Shown here: piece after piece, positions 46,714 to 58,144 of the stretch | How the letters are laid out: each line of letters begins with the position of its first letter | Position numbering within the stretch: position 1 is the first letter of the stretch | DNA from: Rapana venosa | Lineage: Eukaryota; Mollusca; Gastropoda; Neogastropoda; Muricidae | Direction: 5' to 3' | Assembly: GCA_028751875.1 (NCBI GenBank) | Contig: CM054140.1 | Location: 9,256,455 to 9,320,454 of the forward strand | Length of the DNA: 64,000 bases | Program-made: the position numbers and the translations under genes | Notes under the pieces: generated by a model | Seen by the model: only the letters and a program-made list of their open reading frames with translations | Databases searched by the model: none | What the model was told of the DNA's origin: nothing

Positions 46714-47632
46714 CTGTGTGAGTTCTGATGTGGGCTTTGAGGTGAGAACTCTTGAAGTAGGTCTTCTGACAGGGCTTGAAGTGACACACATGCACTCGTC
46801 TCCGCTTGCCATCTGTCGGTGTAGGTCCTTCCCCACCCTCCACCCTCACTTTCGGGACACTGGAAGAGGGTGTGGAGGGTGCTGGGGCGATGGGGCAGAA
46901 ATCCAAGCGTCCCTTTTTGGAGCCTTGAAACTGCTGCGGGGGCAGACCGAAGGGAATTGAACCACCAAGTCCGTTCACCACAATCACCTGAACTAAAGGA
47001 GTCTGTGAGGCTGAGGAGGGAACAGTTCCAGCGGAGGGTATGGACGCAGTACTGACAGGCAGACTGGGTAGGGGCAGAGTCATGGGTCCGTTCACTGTGG
47101 AGATCTGGAGGAGAGGAATGTTGGACAGAATGGTAGGAGTGGCAGGAGAACTGGGTGGTGGCACTGATCCACTCACAGCCACATCACTAGGTGTGGGGGA
47201 GTAGGCAGGACATGTCTGTGATGACAGTCTGTCTGCACAGCTGGAGTTTTTGTCCTCTGGAGTCTGCGATGCGTTTGTTCGGTGGTACACCTGCGCCAGT
47301 CCTAGCGGTTTGTTGCCGGATGTTTTCTGCACAGCTTCAGAGCCTGGCACCGATGACATGAAATTTCCTGACACGGACGGTTGCCCGCAAGGCATCGGTG
47401 CCCGGGATGGCGAGAAACTGTCAGAAAGTCTGGGCAGTTTGGAAGGTGGGACGACGGCCACGTTAGGGGTCTGAACATCGGTGTCAAACTTGAGGTGGCG
47501 TTTGCGCAGAGGTTTGCAGCTGTCGGGGATGTGGCTGAGGGAGCTGGCCACAGCGGTGTTGGGCACGATGACCGGGACAGCCACCGGCTGCTTCACCTTA
47601 GGGGGCAGTCGGATCGGGGGCTCTTTCAACAG
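46714..47632 (-). CDS. KLF10/11: KLF10/11-like exon 3 (Pro/Ser-rich region and zinc finger 1, residues 113-419)
   Basis: 919 nt from the acceptor TTCGCAG|CTG to the donor CACACAG|GTTAGT, leaving phase 1. Early motif [19 protein letters not shown] and basic RKRHLKF; the middle is Ser/Pro/Val-rich ([31 protein letters not shown]). Near the end [13 protein letters not shown] and KRRRVHVC lead into finger 1, [19 protein letters not shown] (C395, C400, H413, H417). [12 protein letters not shown] matches the KLF consensus exactly. Confidence 0.93.
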
Positions 47633-47993
47633 CTGCGAAAAATAAATAACAAAGCTGTCAATAACTGACAAATAATTTTCTACAGCGGTTTCTTGAAATA
47701 TTACAACAAAAGCAATGACACTATCAATGGTTTTACATAATGTAGTTCTAAATGTCAATCCCAAATCTAAAGCGGATTAAACTGGTACAGCCTTAAAGAG
47801 GCTGTAACATTATTAAACCCTTAATTTCATCCAAAAGCATATCTCTTTTCAAACATATGTGCATGTATCCTTTCCATCTCATGGTTTCAAACCTCAACTG
47901 TTTATCATCACAACTAGTGCCAGTCCTGCAAGCTTCTACACTTCGTAAAGCACTGCAACACAACTATGAACAAAACGTGAGGGAAAATCTCAC

Positions 47994-48266
47994 CTGCTCC
48001 AGTCTGGTCTCCTTCTTAGAGGGGGCAACAGGGGGAGACAAGGCGGCAGGGGGTGGTGAGAAGGCCTCTTGCGTCAGGTCGGCCTGAAGGGAGAAAGAAG
48101 AGCATGAATCTTCCGAGTGGGGAGGGGTGGGGCAGCCCAGGTGGCCGGTGAAGAAGGGGATCTGGGTCTGGCGCAGGAGAAACTGACTTTTCTCCTTCGA
48201 CTGCAGGTCAGCCAGGTGCAGGAGGGATTCAGCCGCATCCCTCATCTCTCTTCCGCTGTGAATCAT
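47994..48266 (-). CDS. KLF10/11: KLF10/11-like exon 2 (Sin3-interaction-like helix, residues 22-112)
   Basis: 91 codons, phase 0 on both sides, between TTTTTCAG|ATG and CAG|GTGAGA. MRDAAESLLHLADLQSKEKS resembles the AA-x2-LL SID helix of TIEG/BTEB-group KLFs that recruits the Sin3-HDAC co-repressor. It continues HLGCPTPPHSEDSCSSF and a Pro/Ala stretch (PPPAALSPPVAPSKKETRLE). TPPHSED parallels the TPPYSPSDFE motif of KLF10. Confidence 0.88.
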
Positions 48267-49835
48267 CTGAAAAAGTCAGCGCGCTGCTTTTAATATTTGT
48301 GTTATTCTTGATATCCAATTCTTAACATTTCTTCAACTGATATCACAAGCACACAAACCTGTTGTAGTATTGACATTTAGAGGTTTTTTTATATTGGTAG
48401 ATTTTCATGGTGAAACAAGAAAACGCATGGCATTTCACAGCAGGTGCGCTAGCCAAAATAAAATTCTGATCTATAGTAACTTTATTCATAGCATAACGAA
48501 ACATAAACATACCAACACAATGTTTTCTTGAAATCCATAAGCAGCTTTAACAGTTATGTTGCTTTTCAGACCAACACACAAAAAAATCTATTCAGAAACA
48601 AATATGTAGATCCTAAGAAAAAAATACCAAAAATCCCAAACAAAAACCCTCAACACAAAAACCAAACCCTCTATTAAAAACCTTTAGTACAGCAATCCAT
48701 ATGCAAAAATGCTACATGATATATGAGCATATAATATATAATTATGCACTATGTGTGCGAGAGAGAGAGAGAGCACTCTGTTATTGTTGTGAGGGCAGAC
48801 CCAACAATTGGGAAGCCCTTGGGGAGGGAGTTTTTGCACAACCCACACAGATATAGACCTAGACTATTTTCACAAGGTTTTACTCACTTCTTTCATAACT
48901 TGCAGCAATATGCAGACACTAAAGGAAATAAAAATATTAAAAAAACAACGGTAAAAATTCTTTGCAGTCTAAGTATAACGATGGGGTCAAATTTGCGTCC
49001 CGTAAAAACCCATGGAGTAGCCTCCCCAAATAAGGTTATATGGGTCGCCCATGTGATCGAGGGGTGTGCACTTCCTCATTGCATGTCTGAAGCTCCAGCC
49101 CAAACAAATTTGACCCGGTTATTTTAGCGCTCTTTCCAGCTTTTACGCGACCATCTTGTCTACAAATACCAAATACACTTTCTACAGGAGATGTATTTCA
49201 TAAACTGTTTTCACTGAAACACTCGAACATCAGCAAAAGCGTTAGAAGCCAAGTTGCATAAGCTAAGTAACTAGAAAGAAGACCTTTGACCTCAACACTC
49301 CCCCACCCACGGCCAATCATTCGCTTCGCTGAGCGACCACGATCTGACGGCGTGATCATCCATCTTTTTATTTTTAACGGGGCTGAGTAATCCCAGCCAA
49401 CACTTCGCCCACTTTATCTGATACCACTCGATGGAAGAAAATATCCTTTGCTAACCGATATTTAGAAGTCATGTGGACAATTCACGAGAGTACACATGTT
49501 TAATTCATAAACCCCGTCTTCACTGGGCGAGTGGCCTTGAAAAATAACAACAAACACAATGACGTCTAATTTCAGAGTTCGTTAAAAACTCAAGAACACT
49601 CCTTTCCGAAACTTGAAAATGAAAACCTAAAAAATCACATAATTTGCCACATACGATGCGAAAATACTGATTCAAACAAAGAGGACGAATCCGTGATGAG
49701 ATAAAACATCAACAATAATTTCAAGCAGACGATAATCAGTCTGTGCAGTACAAGCATTGTCTGCTCCCGATACATTTATAACAAACCATCGTCCGATATC
49801 AAAACAAAAAAGGAGTACAATTTTGGGACACTAAC
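48267..49835 (-). other. KLF10/11-like intron 1
   Basis: About 1.6 kb. It holds a short (GA)n at 48,757-48,772. Part of it (about 49,290-49,835) is less AT-biased and could include regulatory or alternative 5' exon sequence. No coding frame was recognised. Confidence 0.5.
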
Positions 49836-49898
49836 CTCTGGTTCTGACTGCGGTGTGCCTGGGGGTGAAGCTGGATAAGTGAATGACTGCTCTTTCAT
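49836..49898 (-). CDS. KLF10/11: KLF10/11-like exon 1 (residues 1-21)
   Basis: ATG at 49,896-49,898 in context GAAAATGAAAGAG. Encodes MKEQSFTYPASPPGTPQSEP and E. The donor GAG|GTTAGT leaves phase 0. Chosen because exon 2 has no upstream in-frame coding extension and its own ATG would omit this Pro-rich start. If exon 1 were not coding, translation could begin at the Met that opens exon 2. Confidence 0.75.
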
Positions 49899-50110
49899 TT
49901 TCAGTTCCTATTTGTCTCATCCGCGTTCGTCGAACGTCCACTGATTATTGTGTCACAAGATGTAGCCGTACAACAAATTCAAGGCAAGGGCGGGGAACAT
50001 CCGACCAATGGAAAAAGGGGTTGCGGCCCTAACAGCCAATGAAAGTGAAGTGTGCATGTGATCAGAGCATGGGTTCAGGGTCTCTGAGCACGTGGTGAAT
50101 GGATGGGTTT
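49899..50110 (-). promoter_or_regulatory. Candidate KLF10/11-like promoter
   Basis: On the plus strand: a GC box GGGCGGGG (49,988-49,995), two CCAAT boxes (50,005-50,009 and 50,036-50,040, 31 bp apart, about three helix turns) and a CACGTG E-box (50,089-50,094), all within 200 bp upstream of the start codon. No TATA box. Tandem CCAAT boxes suggest NF-Y; the GC box is a potential Sp/KLF autoregulatory site. Function inferred. Confidence 0.5.
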
Positions 50111-50630
50111 TCAGTGTCGTGGTCTTTGGAGCTGGCAATGTTTACTTCGTGTCGTCGCTCCCATCACAACGTGCTGCGTGCCTTAATTCTTTATTGGTTG
50201 AATGATTATGACAATCAGCTCCTATTTTAGAAACCGTGACACAGAGGAAACGGGAAAATATAATCTTGAACCGTATTAAGAGTGCTGAAGTGAGAGGGGT
50301 TCTAGCTTAGAGTTAGAGGGAAAGGTCATATAAACATTGACTGACAAGACTGATGATGAAATCACACTGCCTGAAACAATTTCCCATGTTTTTCCCTTCT
50401 TTGGGCATTCTTAGGTGGTGCTCCTGACGGAGGCTCAGGATTCTTTCTTAGGAGGTAGAAATAAAAACAACGGACTTGGGTTTTAGCTGGCCCTGAAATT
50501 CATTCCCTGCAAAACTGAGGCGAAATTCGGTAGGACAGTTCTCAGGAACTAGTTCTATGTTGTATTTGTCACTGTTGCTACTGTTGGTGGTAATAATGAT
50601 GATGATTGATAACTGTGTGTGCGTGTATGT
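50110..50630. other. Intergenic, nothing recognised
   Basis: Moderate-complexity sequence upstream of the KLF gene with no recognisable gene or repeat family. Confidence 0.5.
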
Positions 50631-50635
50631 TGTGG

Positions 50636-50682
50636 TTGTCTTCAATTTAACGTCTGTTCACTCTAAGTGATATTAGACGAGG
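50636..50682 (+). repeat. Quasi-palindromic dispersed element (copy 6)
   Basis: TTTAACGTCTGTTCACTCTA then AGTGATATTAGACGAG, the closest to consensus. A GT-rich tract (50,614-50,632) precedes it. Confidence 0.8.
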
Positions 50683-50854
50683 GAAATAGAAAGTGTAGTG
50701 GAAGTTAAAGAAGGGAGAGGAAGGAAAAAAGGTTAAGAAACAGCATAAGTGTTGGTATTTTTGTGAGAAAAAAACCCCACATAGAAAAGTAATGAGAATA
50801 CTTTTAAACAGAAGCAAAATATAAACTCAACAATGTGGAAACATGAAATAACAA

Positions 50855-50963
50855 TAGCGCGCGCGCGCGTGTGCGGGCGTGCGTGCGTGCGTGCGTGCGT
50901 GTGTGTGTGTGTGTGTGTTCTTTTCTTGAATTTAACGTCTCTTCACTCATAATGATATTCGAA
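50855..50963 (+). repeat. (CG)n/(GT)n microsatellite with quasi-palindrome (copy 7)
   Basis: GCGCGCGCGCG passes into GTGCGTGCG and (GT)n to 50,918, then TTTAACGTCTCTTCACTCAT, AATGATATTCGAAG at 50,930-50,963. Confidence 0.8.
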
Positions 50964-51009
50964 GAAAAAAATAAACATGAAATTTGATAAATTATGTAAC
51001 ATTTAGAAA

Positions 51010-51010
<1 letters not shown>

Positions 51011-51045
<35 letters not shown>

Positions 51046-51220
51046 GCTCACATGGATGAGTGTGTAGGTGTGAGTGTCAGTGTGCGTGCGTGTGTGCATA
51101 TGCACGCACGAGCGGGTGCATGTGTGCACGCGTGTGTATGTGCGTGTGAATGCTCATGTGCATGTGTGTATGTGTGCACGCGTGCGAGTGTGCATGTGCG
51201 TGCATGTTTTCAAGCTAGGG
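51011..51220 (+). repeat. (GT)n-rich compound repeat
   Basis: Pure GT to 51,042, then a 170-bp degenerate GT/GC/CA mixture. It gives artefact Cys/Val frames. Confidence 0.9.
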
Positions 51221-51289
51221 TGTGTAGGCTTATATGTATTAACAACTTAAACAAGAAAAATAGCAAAGATCTCCCATGTCAATATTAAC

Positions 51290-51610
51290 TGCCAGTACTT
51301 TAATGCCCTACTTATGAAACATTTAAATCTAGCCTCAAGACATTTATTTCAAACCTAACTTTTCCCCCTCCTCTTTCATCTCAAAACTGCCCCTGCCTTC
51401 AACAGCCAAAATCCCATTACCCTGCCAAAGTGTATAACCTCTGTGTGTGTGTGTGTGTGTGTGTGGGTGCTAGTTGAATTTGGTTAAGCTATTAATAGTT
51501 ATTGGCTGCATGACTGTAAGAATACGTTGATGCAAGCGCTCTGATTTGTCTTTGCAAAATATTGCGCTATACAAATTCCATCATCATTATTATTATAATA
51601 ATTATATTAT
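51290..51610 (+). mobile_element. LINE family a 3' end
   Basis: Starts in the last codons of the ORF (TTTAAATCTAGCCTCAAGAC, ATTTATTTC; FKSSLKTHLF-like). The 3' UTR contains (GT)n at 51,441-51,466, CATGACTGTAAGAATACG, CAAGCGCTCTGATTTGTCTT and TGCGCTATACAAATTCCATC with an (ATT)n tail. Same order as in the copies at 80-640 and 16,640-17,605. Confidence 0.78.
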
Positions 51611-51689
51611 CATTATTATTATTATTACTACTTTGTGTGTTTGTGTACACACACATGCAGAAGATCAAACATGCTCAGCTATTTCTACC

Positions 51690-51722
51690 CCCCCCCCCCC
51701 CCCCCCCCCCCCTCTCTCTCTC
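51690..51722 (+). repeat. Poly-C run followed by (CT)n
   Basis: About 23 C then CTCTCTCTCTC. Confidence 0.93.
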
Positions 51723-52200
51723 GTACGAAGTGCAGGGAGGATGTGTCAGAATGGAGGGGTGTGCTGGAACATGATGGTGAGTGCTGTAAACCATAGAAAA
51801 AACAAGTATGGTATCTGAACTTACTTTGTCTGATGTTTTGATGTGCTAACAGAGATTCAGTGGAAGATTTATAGAGAACTGCAAGTGATCTCTGCAAACA
51901 TACTACGAAGAAAGACGTGGCAAACAACCTAGATAGAGCAGCTATTAATGCAGGAAATTCTAACATGGGTGTGTCATGACTGTAAACACTATGAAAAAGC
52001 CCCAGTGATGTAACAATCATTTGGTGATCCCTGTGCTGATAATGAATGTTATGTTGTGCATCATTTCATGAACCTGTACAATGAAATAAGCTGCTCTGAA
52101 GTCTAAAGTGTGTCAGCTGAGGCCAGCCGGCAGACCTTCTGTAGATGTATAGACCTAGAGGCCTAAGTTTAGGAGAGGACCAGGCAATACCCACCCAAGT

Positions 52201-52206
52201 CCCCCC

Positions 52207-52237
<31 letters not shown>

Positions 52238-52283
52238 ACCTCCCGGCAATGGAACCCAGAGAGAGAGAGAGAGAGAGAGAGAG
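52201..52283 (+). repeat. Poly-C, (CA)n and (GA)n compound
   Basis: About 22 C (52,201-52,222), then CA repeats and, after 20 bp, a GA repeat (52,258-52,283). A further (GA)n lies at 52,415-52,448. Confidence 0.93.
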
Positions 52284-52411
52284 AACACTGAAAGTAATTT
52301 TTTACCATTAACAATACAGTCTTTGTGGCAAGGAGCACAGTATCAACACAATTTGAGCAGTATTTTGTTTTTGTTTTTATGCAATAAAGAAATAATGACA
52401 ACTGAAAGAGG

Positions 52412-52450
<39 letters not shown>

Positions 52451-52619
52451 TACATGCTGGGTATGTGTATGCGTGAACCATACCACCAGCCATAAGTAAC
52501 CAACTCTTTAAGTTTCTCTTATTCCCTCTCTGTCTCTCCCTCTCTCTTACACACACACACGCGCGCGCGCGCGTGCATATACCACACAAAATACGTAAAC
52601 AGGATTTGTTCCAGACAGA

Positions 52620-53370
52620 AAATATGCGCTCTCAACTCTTGAAGAGTTTTCAAGAAGTGTTGATTTCCTTTGCTTCCAAATAAAACCCGGGAAAGCAGTC
52701 AGTACCCAAATTTTGCTTTTGTGGCCTTGACCTTTGGGCTAAGTGACCTTTGCACCAGCATCATTGAATAACAGGTACAGTTTTGGCCACGTGAATGACC
52801 CCGTGTCACTGTCGATGGTGGCTCATTTGTGCCCGTGCCACGTTGAGGTCAGAACCCCATGAAAAAAAATGCGGTGTTACTTGTAAGATGGTATGCTCCA
52901 ATATACATACAAGTATACATTCTCACTGGGCGCGGAGGGGGAGGGGAGAAGAGTTTTCGCTGGTTTGGTTGTATAATTTTTGGTTTGGTGTGTGTGTGTG
53001 TGTGTGTGTGTTGTTTGTTGTTGTTGTTGTTGCTTTAACGTTTTTGTTTGGTTTATTTTGTTGCCTCATATTTCATGAGGCATCAGACCTGCTGTTCCTA
53101 TGGCCCTCATCTCCATCTTCCCCTTCAGCCATACTCTGGCTGGTCATGCCTTATCTTCAGGGCTAACATTTGAGAGCGAGGTTATTAGTAAATGTCAGCC
53201 CTTCTTGAGGCCACTTACCAGAAGGGCCCTGCTCTACTGCTGGGTCACCTCAGTGGTGTTCAGGGGTGCCTGTTCTGATGCAAAAGACGCAGGACCCAAG
53301 CTCCGCCCCCTGACAACAGTATTAGCTCAGCTTCGTTGCAGAGTCAGACTAAAATAAGATAGATGCCTCT
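52620..53370. other. Intergenic, nothing recognised
   Basis: Moderate-complexity sequence with one (GT)n (52,988-53,011). Open frames here show no recognisable domain. Confidence 0.45.
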
Positions 53371-53372
53371 CT

Positions 53373-54139
53373 GTGTCACACAGTGATAATTATGTGTATG
53401 TAAGGTGCTTAGCACCTTAGTGGTCCAGTGGTAGATAAAGGTCTTTGTGCCTAGTATAGCTCAGATGTCAGCGTGATAAATATTAACAAAGAGTATTAGC
53501 AGGCTCAGTGTCGGTTGGCAGACAAATAATTATTTCATTGTTTACAAATCGTACCTAAGATATTTAGTGGCTGATTGTCGTGACTTCCAAAGCGTGGCTG
53601 AGTGATACATATTGATGAAGAGTATGTAATATGCCCGGTGTTTTAGTGGCAGACAAATACTTCGCTGTCCACAAATATTACCTGAGATATTTAGCGGCTG
53701 ATTGTCGGAGAAGGGCAAGGTGACTCCCCACGCCAGTGACTAGCTCTGGACCCTAAATTTAAGGACTGGACTCTGGCTGTTCAGGCAGACTGGAAAACCA
53801 GACCTGCGAACATACTTGAACGCAGACTGAAAGCAGGACGTGACGAGAAAACTTGGAGACTGAATCATGAGGGAGAGAGACAGGAGGCTTGACTTAGAGA
53901 CTCTGTCGACGACTCCAACCCGGACTCCAGCCAGCTGCCTGGGCTGGACACTTTAGAGGCCGCACCCTTCGGCCAGTAGCTGACCTGGTCTGCTTAAGGA
54001 ATCCACTAGACAAGATTTTGAAAGTTTAACTGTGAATAAAACCTGGTGTGCATTTAATGTCGCCTCCTTTGTTTTTCTTTCTGTGCGAGAGTCTGTGTGG
54101 AGTACCATCTGTGGGGTGCTGGTGGTGGTGGGGACCCCA
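53373..54139 (+). mobile_element. Possible solo LTR
   Basis: Features consistent with an LTR: it can be bounded TGTCACAC ... CCCCACA; the inverted repeat AAGGTGCTTAGCACCTT is at 53,402-53,418; a polyadenylation signal AATAAA (54,035-54,040) is followed by a GT/T-rich stretch; and the end is TGGGGACCCCACA. Inside are two diverged tandem subrepeats of about 120-150 bp (GATATTTAGTGGCTGATTGT and GATATTTAGCGGCTGATTGT). No gag or pol sequence adjoins it and I could not confirm a target-site duplication, so ends and class are uncertain. Confidence 0.4.
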
Positions 54140-54224
54140 CAACGTCCCTCCAGCCACCGTCTCCCATGAACCCCAGACCCCAAAGTCTTTGACACAGACT
54201 TAGCACAAGTACACAAGTGTATGG

Positions 54225-54630
54225 GGATCTTGTTGTTGTTGTTGTGTTGTTGTTGTTGTTTTGTTGTTGTTGTGTTGTTGTAATCCCCAGCTTAACACTC
54301 ACGAGGTCCCCCAGAATATGCACTCTTTGACTCACTCATTCCTCCTGGGAATTACTGTGACATAGGAAGTACACCGGATGAGTAGTTTGCGTGTATGACT
54401 CTTTTCAAGCACCTCGCCACGTAGGCAGCCATACTCCGACTTCAGAGGATTTAGAGAACGCAGGTTGCTATGTTAAGAGCTTGTCATGGCTGAAAGCAAT
54501 CTCCACACACTATTTTACAACATAACAACAACATGTTAGTGGGGTCGTGGGCACTTTGCTGACATCAATACCTGATACAGCTTTTGTTTGGCCTGGGCCA
54601 GATTGGGAATGTTGACACTGAAGTCAGCAC
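54225..54630 (+). repeat. Unclassified dispersed repeat F, copy 1
   Basis: Begins with (GTT)n, then GTAATCCCCAGCTTAACACT, TTTGACTCACTCATTCCTCC, GGGAATTACTGTGACATAGG, GACTCTTTTCAAGCACCTCG, GGCAGCCATACTCCGACTTC, GTTAAGAGCTTGTCATGGCT and GGCCTGGGCCA. The same order occurs in reverse at 58,145-58,555. The CCATACTCCGACTTCAGAGG part resembles the A2 SINE module. Confidence 0.8.
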
Positions 54631-55054
54631 CAGACCATTGCAACAGGGAGGGTCCCCGCTGAATCAGAGACCAGTTTCTCCTGCTGCAGGGCGGTCAGAT
54701 GTGGCGAGGGTCTTTTGTAACCCTGATGCAGGGGTGACGTGAGACTCCTTGACAGGACTGTACTCTGCCCTTCCTGTCATAATACAGGTAGGTACCCTGC
54801 CGCCAACCAGGCACCAGAGATACAGACACTTGAATGATTGATTGATTGATCAGCGCGTCAATCAGTTCATTCATTCATTCATTCTCTTGTTCCATTATCT
54901 TCGTTCTGCAATAACTATCGGTTTGCTCAAAAGGTATGTGAGTTATGCGTTCAGGGCTGATTTCATTTATTCGTTTGGTTATTCATCCATTCATTCCTTT
55001 GTTCCTCCAGGGGCTTTTTACACTGCACTACGTCCTTGGTGTATCATGCCTGTC

Positions 55055-55155
55055 CCCCCCCCCCCCCCTCCCCTCCCCCCAGTCTGTGCATGTCTGTCTG
55101 TCTGTCTGAGATTCGTGTATGTGTATGTATGCGCATGCATACATGCATGCATGCA

Positions 55156-55187
<32 letters not shown>

Positions 55188-55385
55188 TGTGTGTGCATGA
55201 GAGTGCGTGCGTAAGCATATGTGTGTGCATGTGAGTGCGTGTGTGTGTGTGTATGCCCAGGCGCGTGCTCGCGAGCGTGTGTGTGTATATGGCGTGCTCG
55301 TGAGCATGTGTGCGTGTGTGTGTGTGTGCATGCGTGCGTGTACGCGCGAACATATATGTATGCCTTCGTGCGTGCAATGTATGTC
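55055..55385 (+). repeat. Poly-C, (TCTG)n, (GCAT)n, (CG)n and (GT)n compound
   Basis: Poly-C at 55,055-55,080, CTGTCTGTCTGTCTG, GCATGCATGCATGC, GCGCGCGCGCGCG, then about 200 bp of degenerate GT repeats. Confidence 0.9.
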
Positions 55386-55549
55386 CTAAAAATAGATTTG
55401 AACGAACAAAAATAATCAATAAACAAGTAATGAGCCAGTCGCAAAGCACTGTTACTCTAAACTAAAGCGATATAAGACATGGTTGGAATGAGAGTCGAGT
55501 TTTCTTTCTGTGACTCTGAACCCTTACGTATATCTATCTATCTATCTAT

Positions 55550-55551
55550 AT

Positions 55552-55596
<45 letters not shown>

Positions 55597-55597
55597 G
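55550..55597 (+). repeat. (CT)n then (AT)n microsatellite
   Basis: CTCTCTCTCTCTCTCTCT passes directly into TATATATATATATATAT. Confidence 0.95.
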
Positions 55598-55739
55598 TTC
55601 GAAATCTAGTCCACGTTGGATAGTTTTCACACAGCTTGTAACTATTACAACCCATCCTTTGTACGTTTGGAAATTTTAAAAAAAAATCAAGAACCTAATA
55701 CACCCCCACCCCCACCCACCCCTGTCTTGCAACAACGCT

Positions 55740-55800
55740 CACCCCCCCCCCCCCCCCCCTCCTTGTATTTTTGCCCCCCCCCCCCCCCCCCCCCCCCTTT
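55740..55800 (+). repeat. Two long poly-C runs
   Basis: C runs of about 18 and 23 separated by TCCTTGTATTTTTG. Confidence 0.95.
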
Positions 55801-56039
55801 CCTCGCCCATAGGCAAGTTGACCTGTTTCTGAGTTTGTGGGCGGTTTCTCTACATGTGGACTTTGTCCCTTTCTGTAGGAATCGGTAGCGGTTTGTTGTA
55901 GTGGGTGTGTGTGTGTGTGTGTGTGTGTGGTGGTGGCGACAGTTCTGACGAAATAACTTGCCATAGTTCTGTTTGGTTCTATACTACTGTAGATCTCAGA
56001 CAGACAGGCAGACAGACAGACATGCATGCATGCATCCAT

Positions 56040-56121
56040 CTATCCATCCAAAGACCTACCTACCTACCTACATCATACATACATACATATGCACGTACGT
56101 ATATACAGTAATATATATATA

Positions 56122-56186
<65 letters not shown>
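56040..56186 (+). repeat. Tetranucleotide and long (AT)n repeats
   Basis: CATCTATCCATCC, CCTACCTACCTAC and CATACATACATA, then about 75 bp of TA repeats (56,112-56,186). Confidence 0.95.
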
Positions 56187-56188
<2 letters not shown>

Positions 56189-56529
56189 ACACAAAGTAAA
56201 AGTAGAACAACCAGCATATATAGATGTTCCCCAATATTTCGGCTTTCTCCTTTCTCAGGGGTGGGTGGGTGGGGGGTTATTATAATGACGTATATAATAT
56301 GAGTTTCTATGACTGTTAACATATGCTCTCAGATAATGTTATAGAAAGGGTCACAGATGGGTGTGTGTGTGTGTGTGTTACGATGTGTGTGTCAAGTCAA
56401 GTCAAATTTTTATTTCCAGATGGTACATTGAATAAGCAACACATTTGCTTTTTTTCATCAAGCCATCTATTTAAGAACAAATGTCTTAATCATTATACTA
56501 CATTATTGCAACCTTTACCAATAAATTGG

Positions 56530-56564
56530 TGGTGGTGGTGTGTGTGTGTGTGTGTGTGTGTGTT

Positions 56565-56632
<68 letters not shown>

Positions 56633-56800
56633 TTGTGTGTGTGTTACGATGTGTGTGTGTGTGTGTGTGTGTTATACGATTAGTGTGTTCTTTTAACGTC
56701 TATACTACTGTAGATCTCAGACAGACAGACAGACAGACTACATACATACATACATACATACAGACAGACAGACAGACAGACAGACACATAGACAGACAGT
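56530..56800 (+). repeat. (GT)n, (GA)n and (CAGA)n/(CATA)n compound
   Basis: GT to 56,562, GA to about 56,628, GT to 56,672, a diverged quasi-palindrome-like stretch (TTTAACGTCTATACTACTGT, AGATCTCAGAC at 56,692-56,722), then tetranucleotide repeats. The ACTACTGTAGATCTCAGAC part also occurs at 55,982-56,000. Confidence 0.88.
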
Positions 56801-56923
56801 CAGACAGACGGACAAACAGACAAAAGCGATTTTAGGCAGACACTGGGGAGGGGAAAGAAATGAACAATTAGCGTCAGTGTGTTTATTTGGACAGCTGAAT
56901 GAAGGATAAAAAAAAAAAAGGGG

Positions 56924-56940
56924 GGGGGGGGGGGGGGGGG
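56924..56940 (+). repeat. Poly-G run
   Basis: A10 then about 19 G, one of the few G rather than C homopolymers on the plus strand. Confidence 0.9.
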
Positions 56941-57051
56941 AGCAGGACCCCAAATCTAACCATCAGAAACTCCTTTGACGATAAAACAAAGGAAAAGAAA
57001 GTAAATCATTGTAAGATAAAAGCCAGAATGTGCGTGCGTGCGTGCGTGCGT

Positions 57052-57212
<161 letters not shown>

Positions 57213-57334
57213 AACGACAATAACAAATTCTTTTATTTCGAGGATAATAAATAAACACTCACATACTATTTTACATCCAATCCCCGCCGTAGCGATACAT
57301 CTCTATAATAAACCCAATACTCATACACTATGAG

Positions 57335-57439
<105 letters not shown>

Positions 57440-57893
57440 CATGTACAGTGGGCAGTAAAGAGAATGATTATGCAGAGACATTAATTTTGTTATAGTAGTT
57501 CTCACACTGCCATAAATGCTGGAAACTGCTCTTGTTAGACTGCTTTCGCTAGCAATGACTATACACCCTTTCATCACTCCTTCAATCAGTGTTCTCTGGC
57601 TTTCTGCCTGTCTGTCTCTCTCTCTCTCTTCTCTGTCTTTTTGTCCGTCTGTCTGGCTGGCTGGCTCTGTCCGTCTTTCTCTGTTTGTCTATCAGTTTTT
57701 CTTGTTTTGTAAAAATATTTTTAAAAAAAATCCTTTTGTTGTTACAAATACATATATGCATGACAAGCATTATCAATATCAATAAACGTTAACTAGTAAT
57801 AGTCGCATGTTCATGAATGCACTTCAATATTGTACATAACATAGAAATAACATGTATACAGCATTCCTGCATACATACATATTTATTTATTCA

Positions 57894-58060
57894 TTCTTTT
57901 ATATCGAGGATAATGGAATAAGCACTCACGTGCTTTTATACATCCAGTCCCCTTGTGTATGCGGTTTTATAAATTTTGTCATCTGTTCCCACCAGCACAC
58001 AATGGGCTTCTCTTTCGAAAAGCGGAACAGGATTTAACGTGTGCGCAAGATGTTCTGCAA
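57894..58060 (-). mobile_element. SINE type A, 3' half (module A1)
   Basis: TTTTATATCGAGGATAATGG, TAAGCACTCACGTGCTTTTA, TCATCTGTTCCCACCAGCAC, TCGAAAAGCGGAACAGGATT, GTGCGCAAGATGTTCTGC, then broken off at CATACATAC. Confidence 0.75.
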
Positions 58061-58144
58061 ACATACATACATACTTATCAGTTTAAACATAGTTCTTTTT
58101 CTTCTTCTCCAAATTCAGAGAACTTCACAGTTGTACAACACAAT

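Larger units (their letters stand above)
45717..49898 (-). other. KLF10/11: KLF10/KLF11 (TIEG/cabut-type) transcription factor gene, complete coding region
   Basis: Four coding exons (49,836-49,898; 47,994-48,266; 46,714-47,632; 45,717-45,901) join to 1,440 nt, 479 residues plus stop, about the length of vertebrate KLF10 (480). Layout: SPPGTPQSEPE N-terminus, a Sin3-interaction-like helix (AAESLLHLA, residues 32-40), a Pro/Ser-rich middle, a [10 protein letters not shown] motif like the IAPAPG motif of KLF10, and three C2H2 fingers at residues 395-417, 425-447 and 455-475. TIEG proteins are GC-box-binding nuclear repressors induced by TGF-beta in vertebrates; fly cabut links growth, JNK and sugar signals. 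KLF10 versus KLF11 cannot be resolved and the gene may predate their split. Confidence 0.92.

Noticed and set aside
47250..47668. Plus-strand frames over KLF exon 3
   Set aside because: Shadows of the minus-strand coding exon, with no domain of their own.
48744..49127. 127-codon plus-strand frame in KLF intron 1
   Set aside because: Begins in a (GA)n tract and shows no conserved motif.
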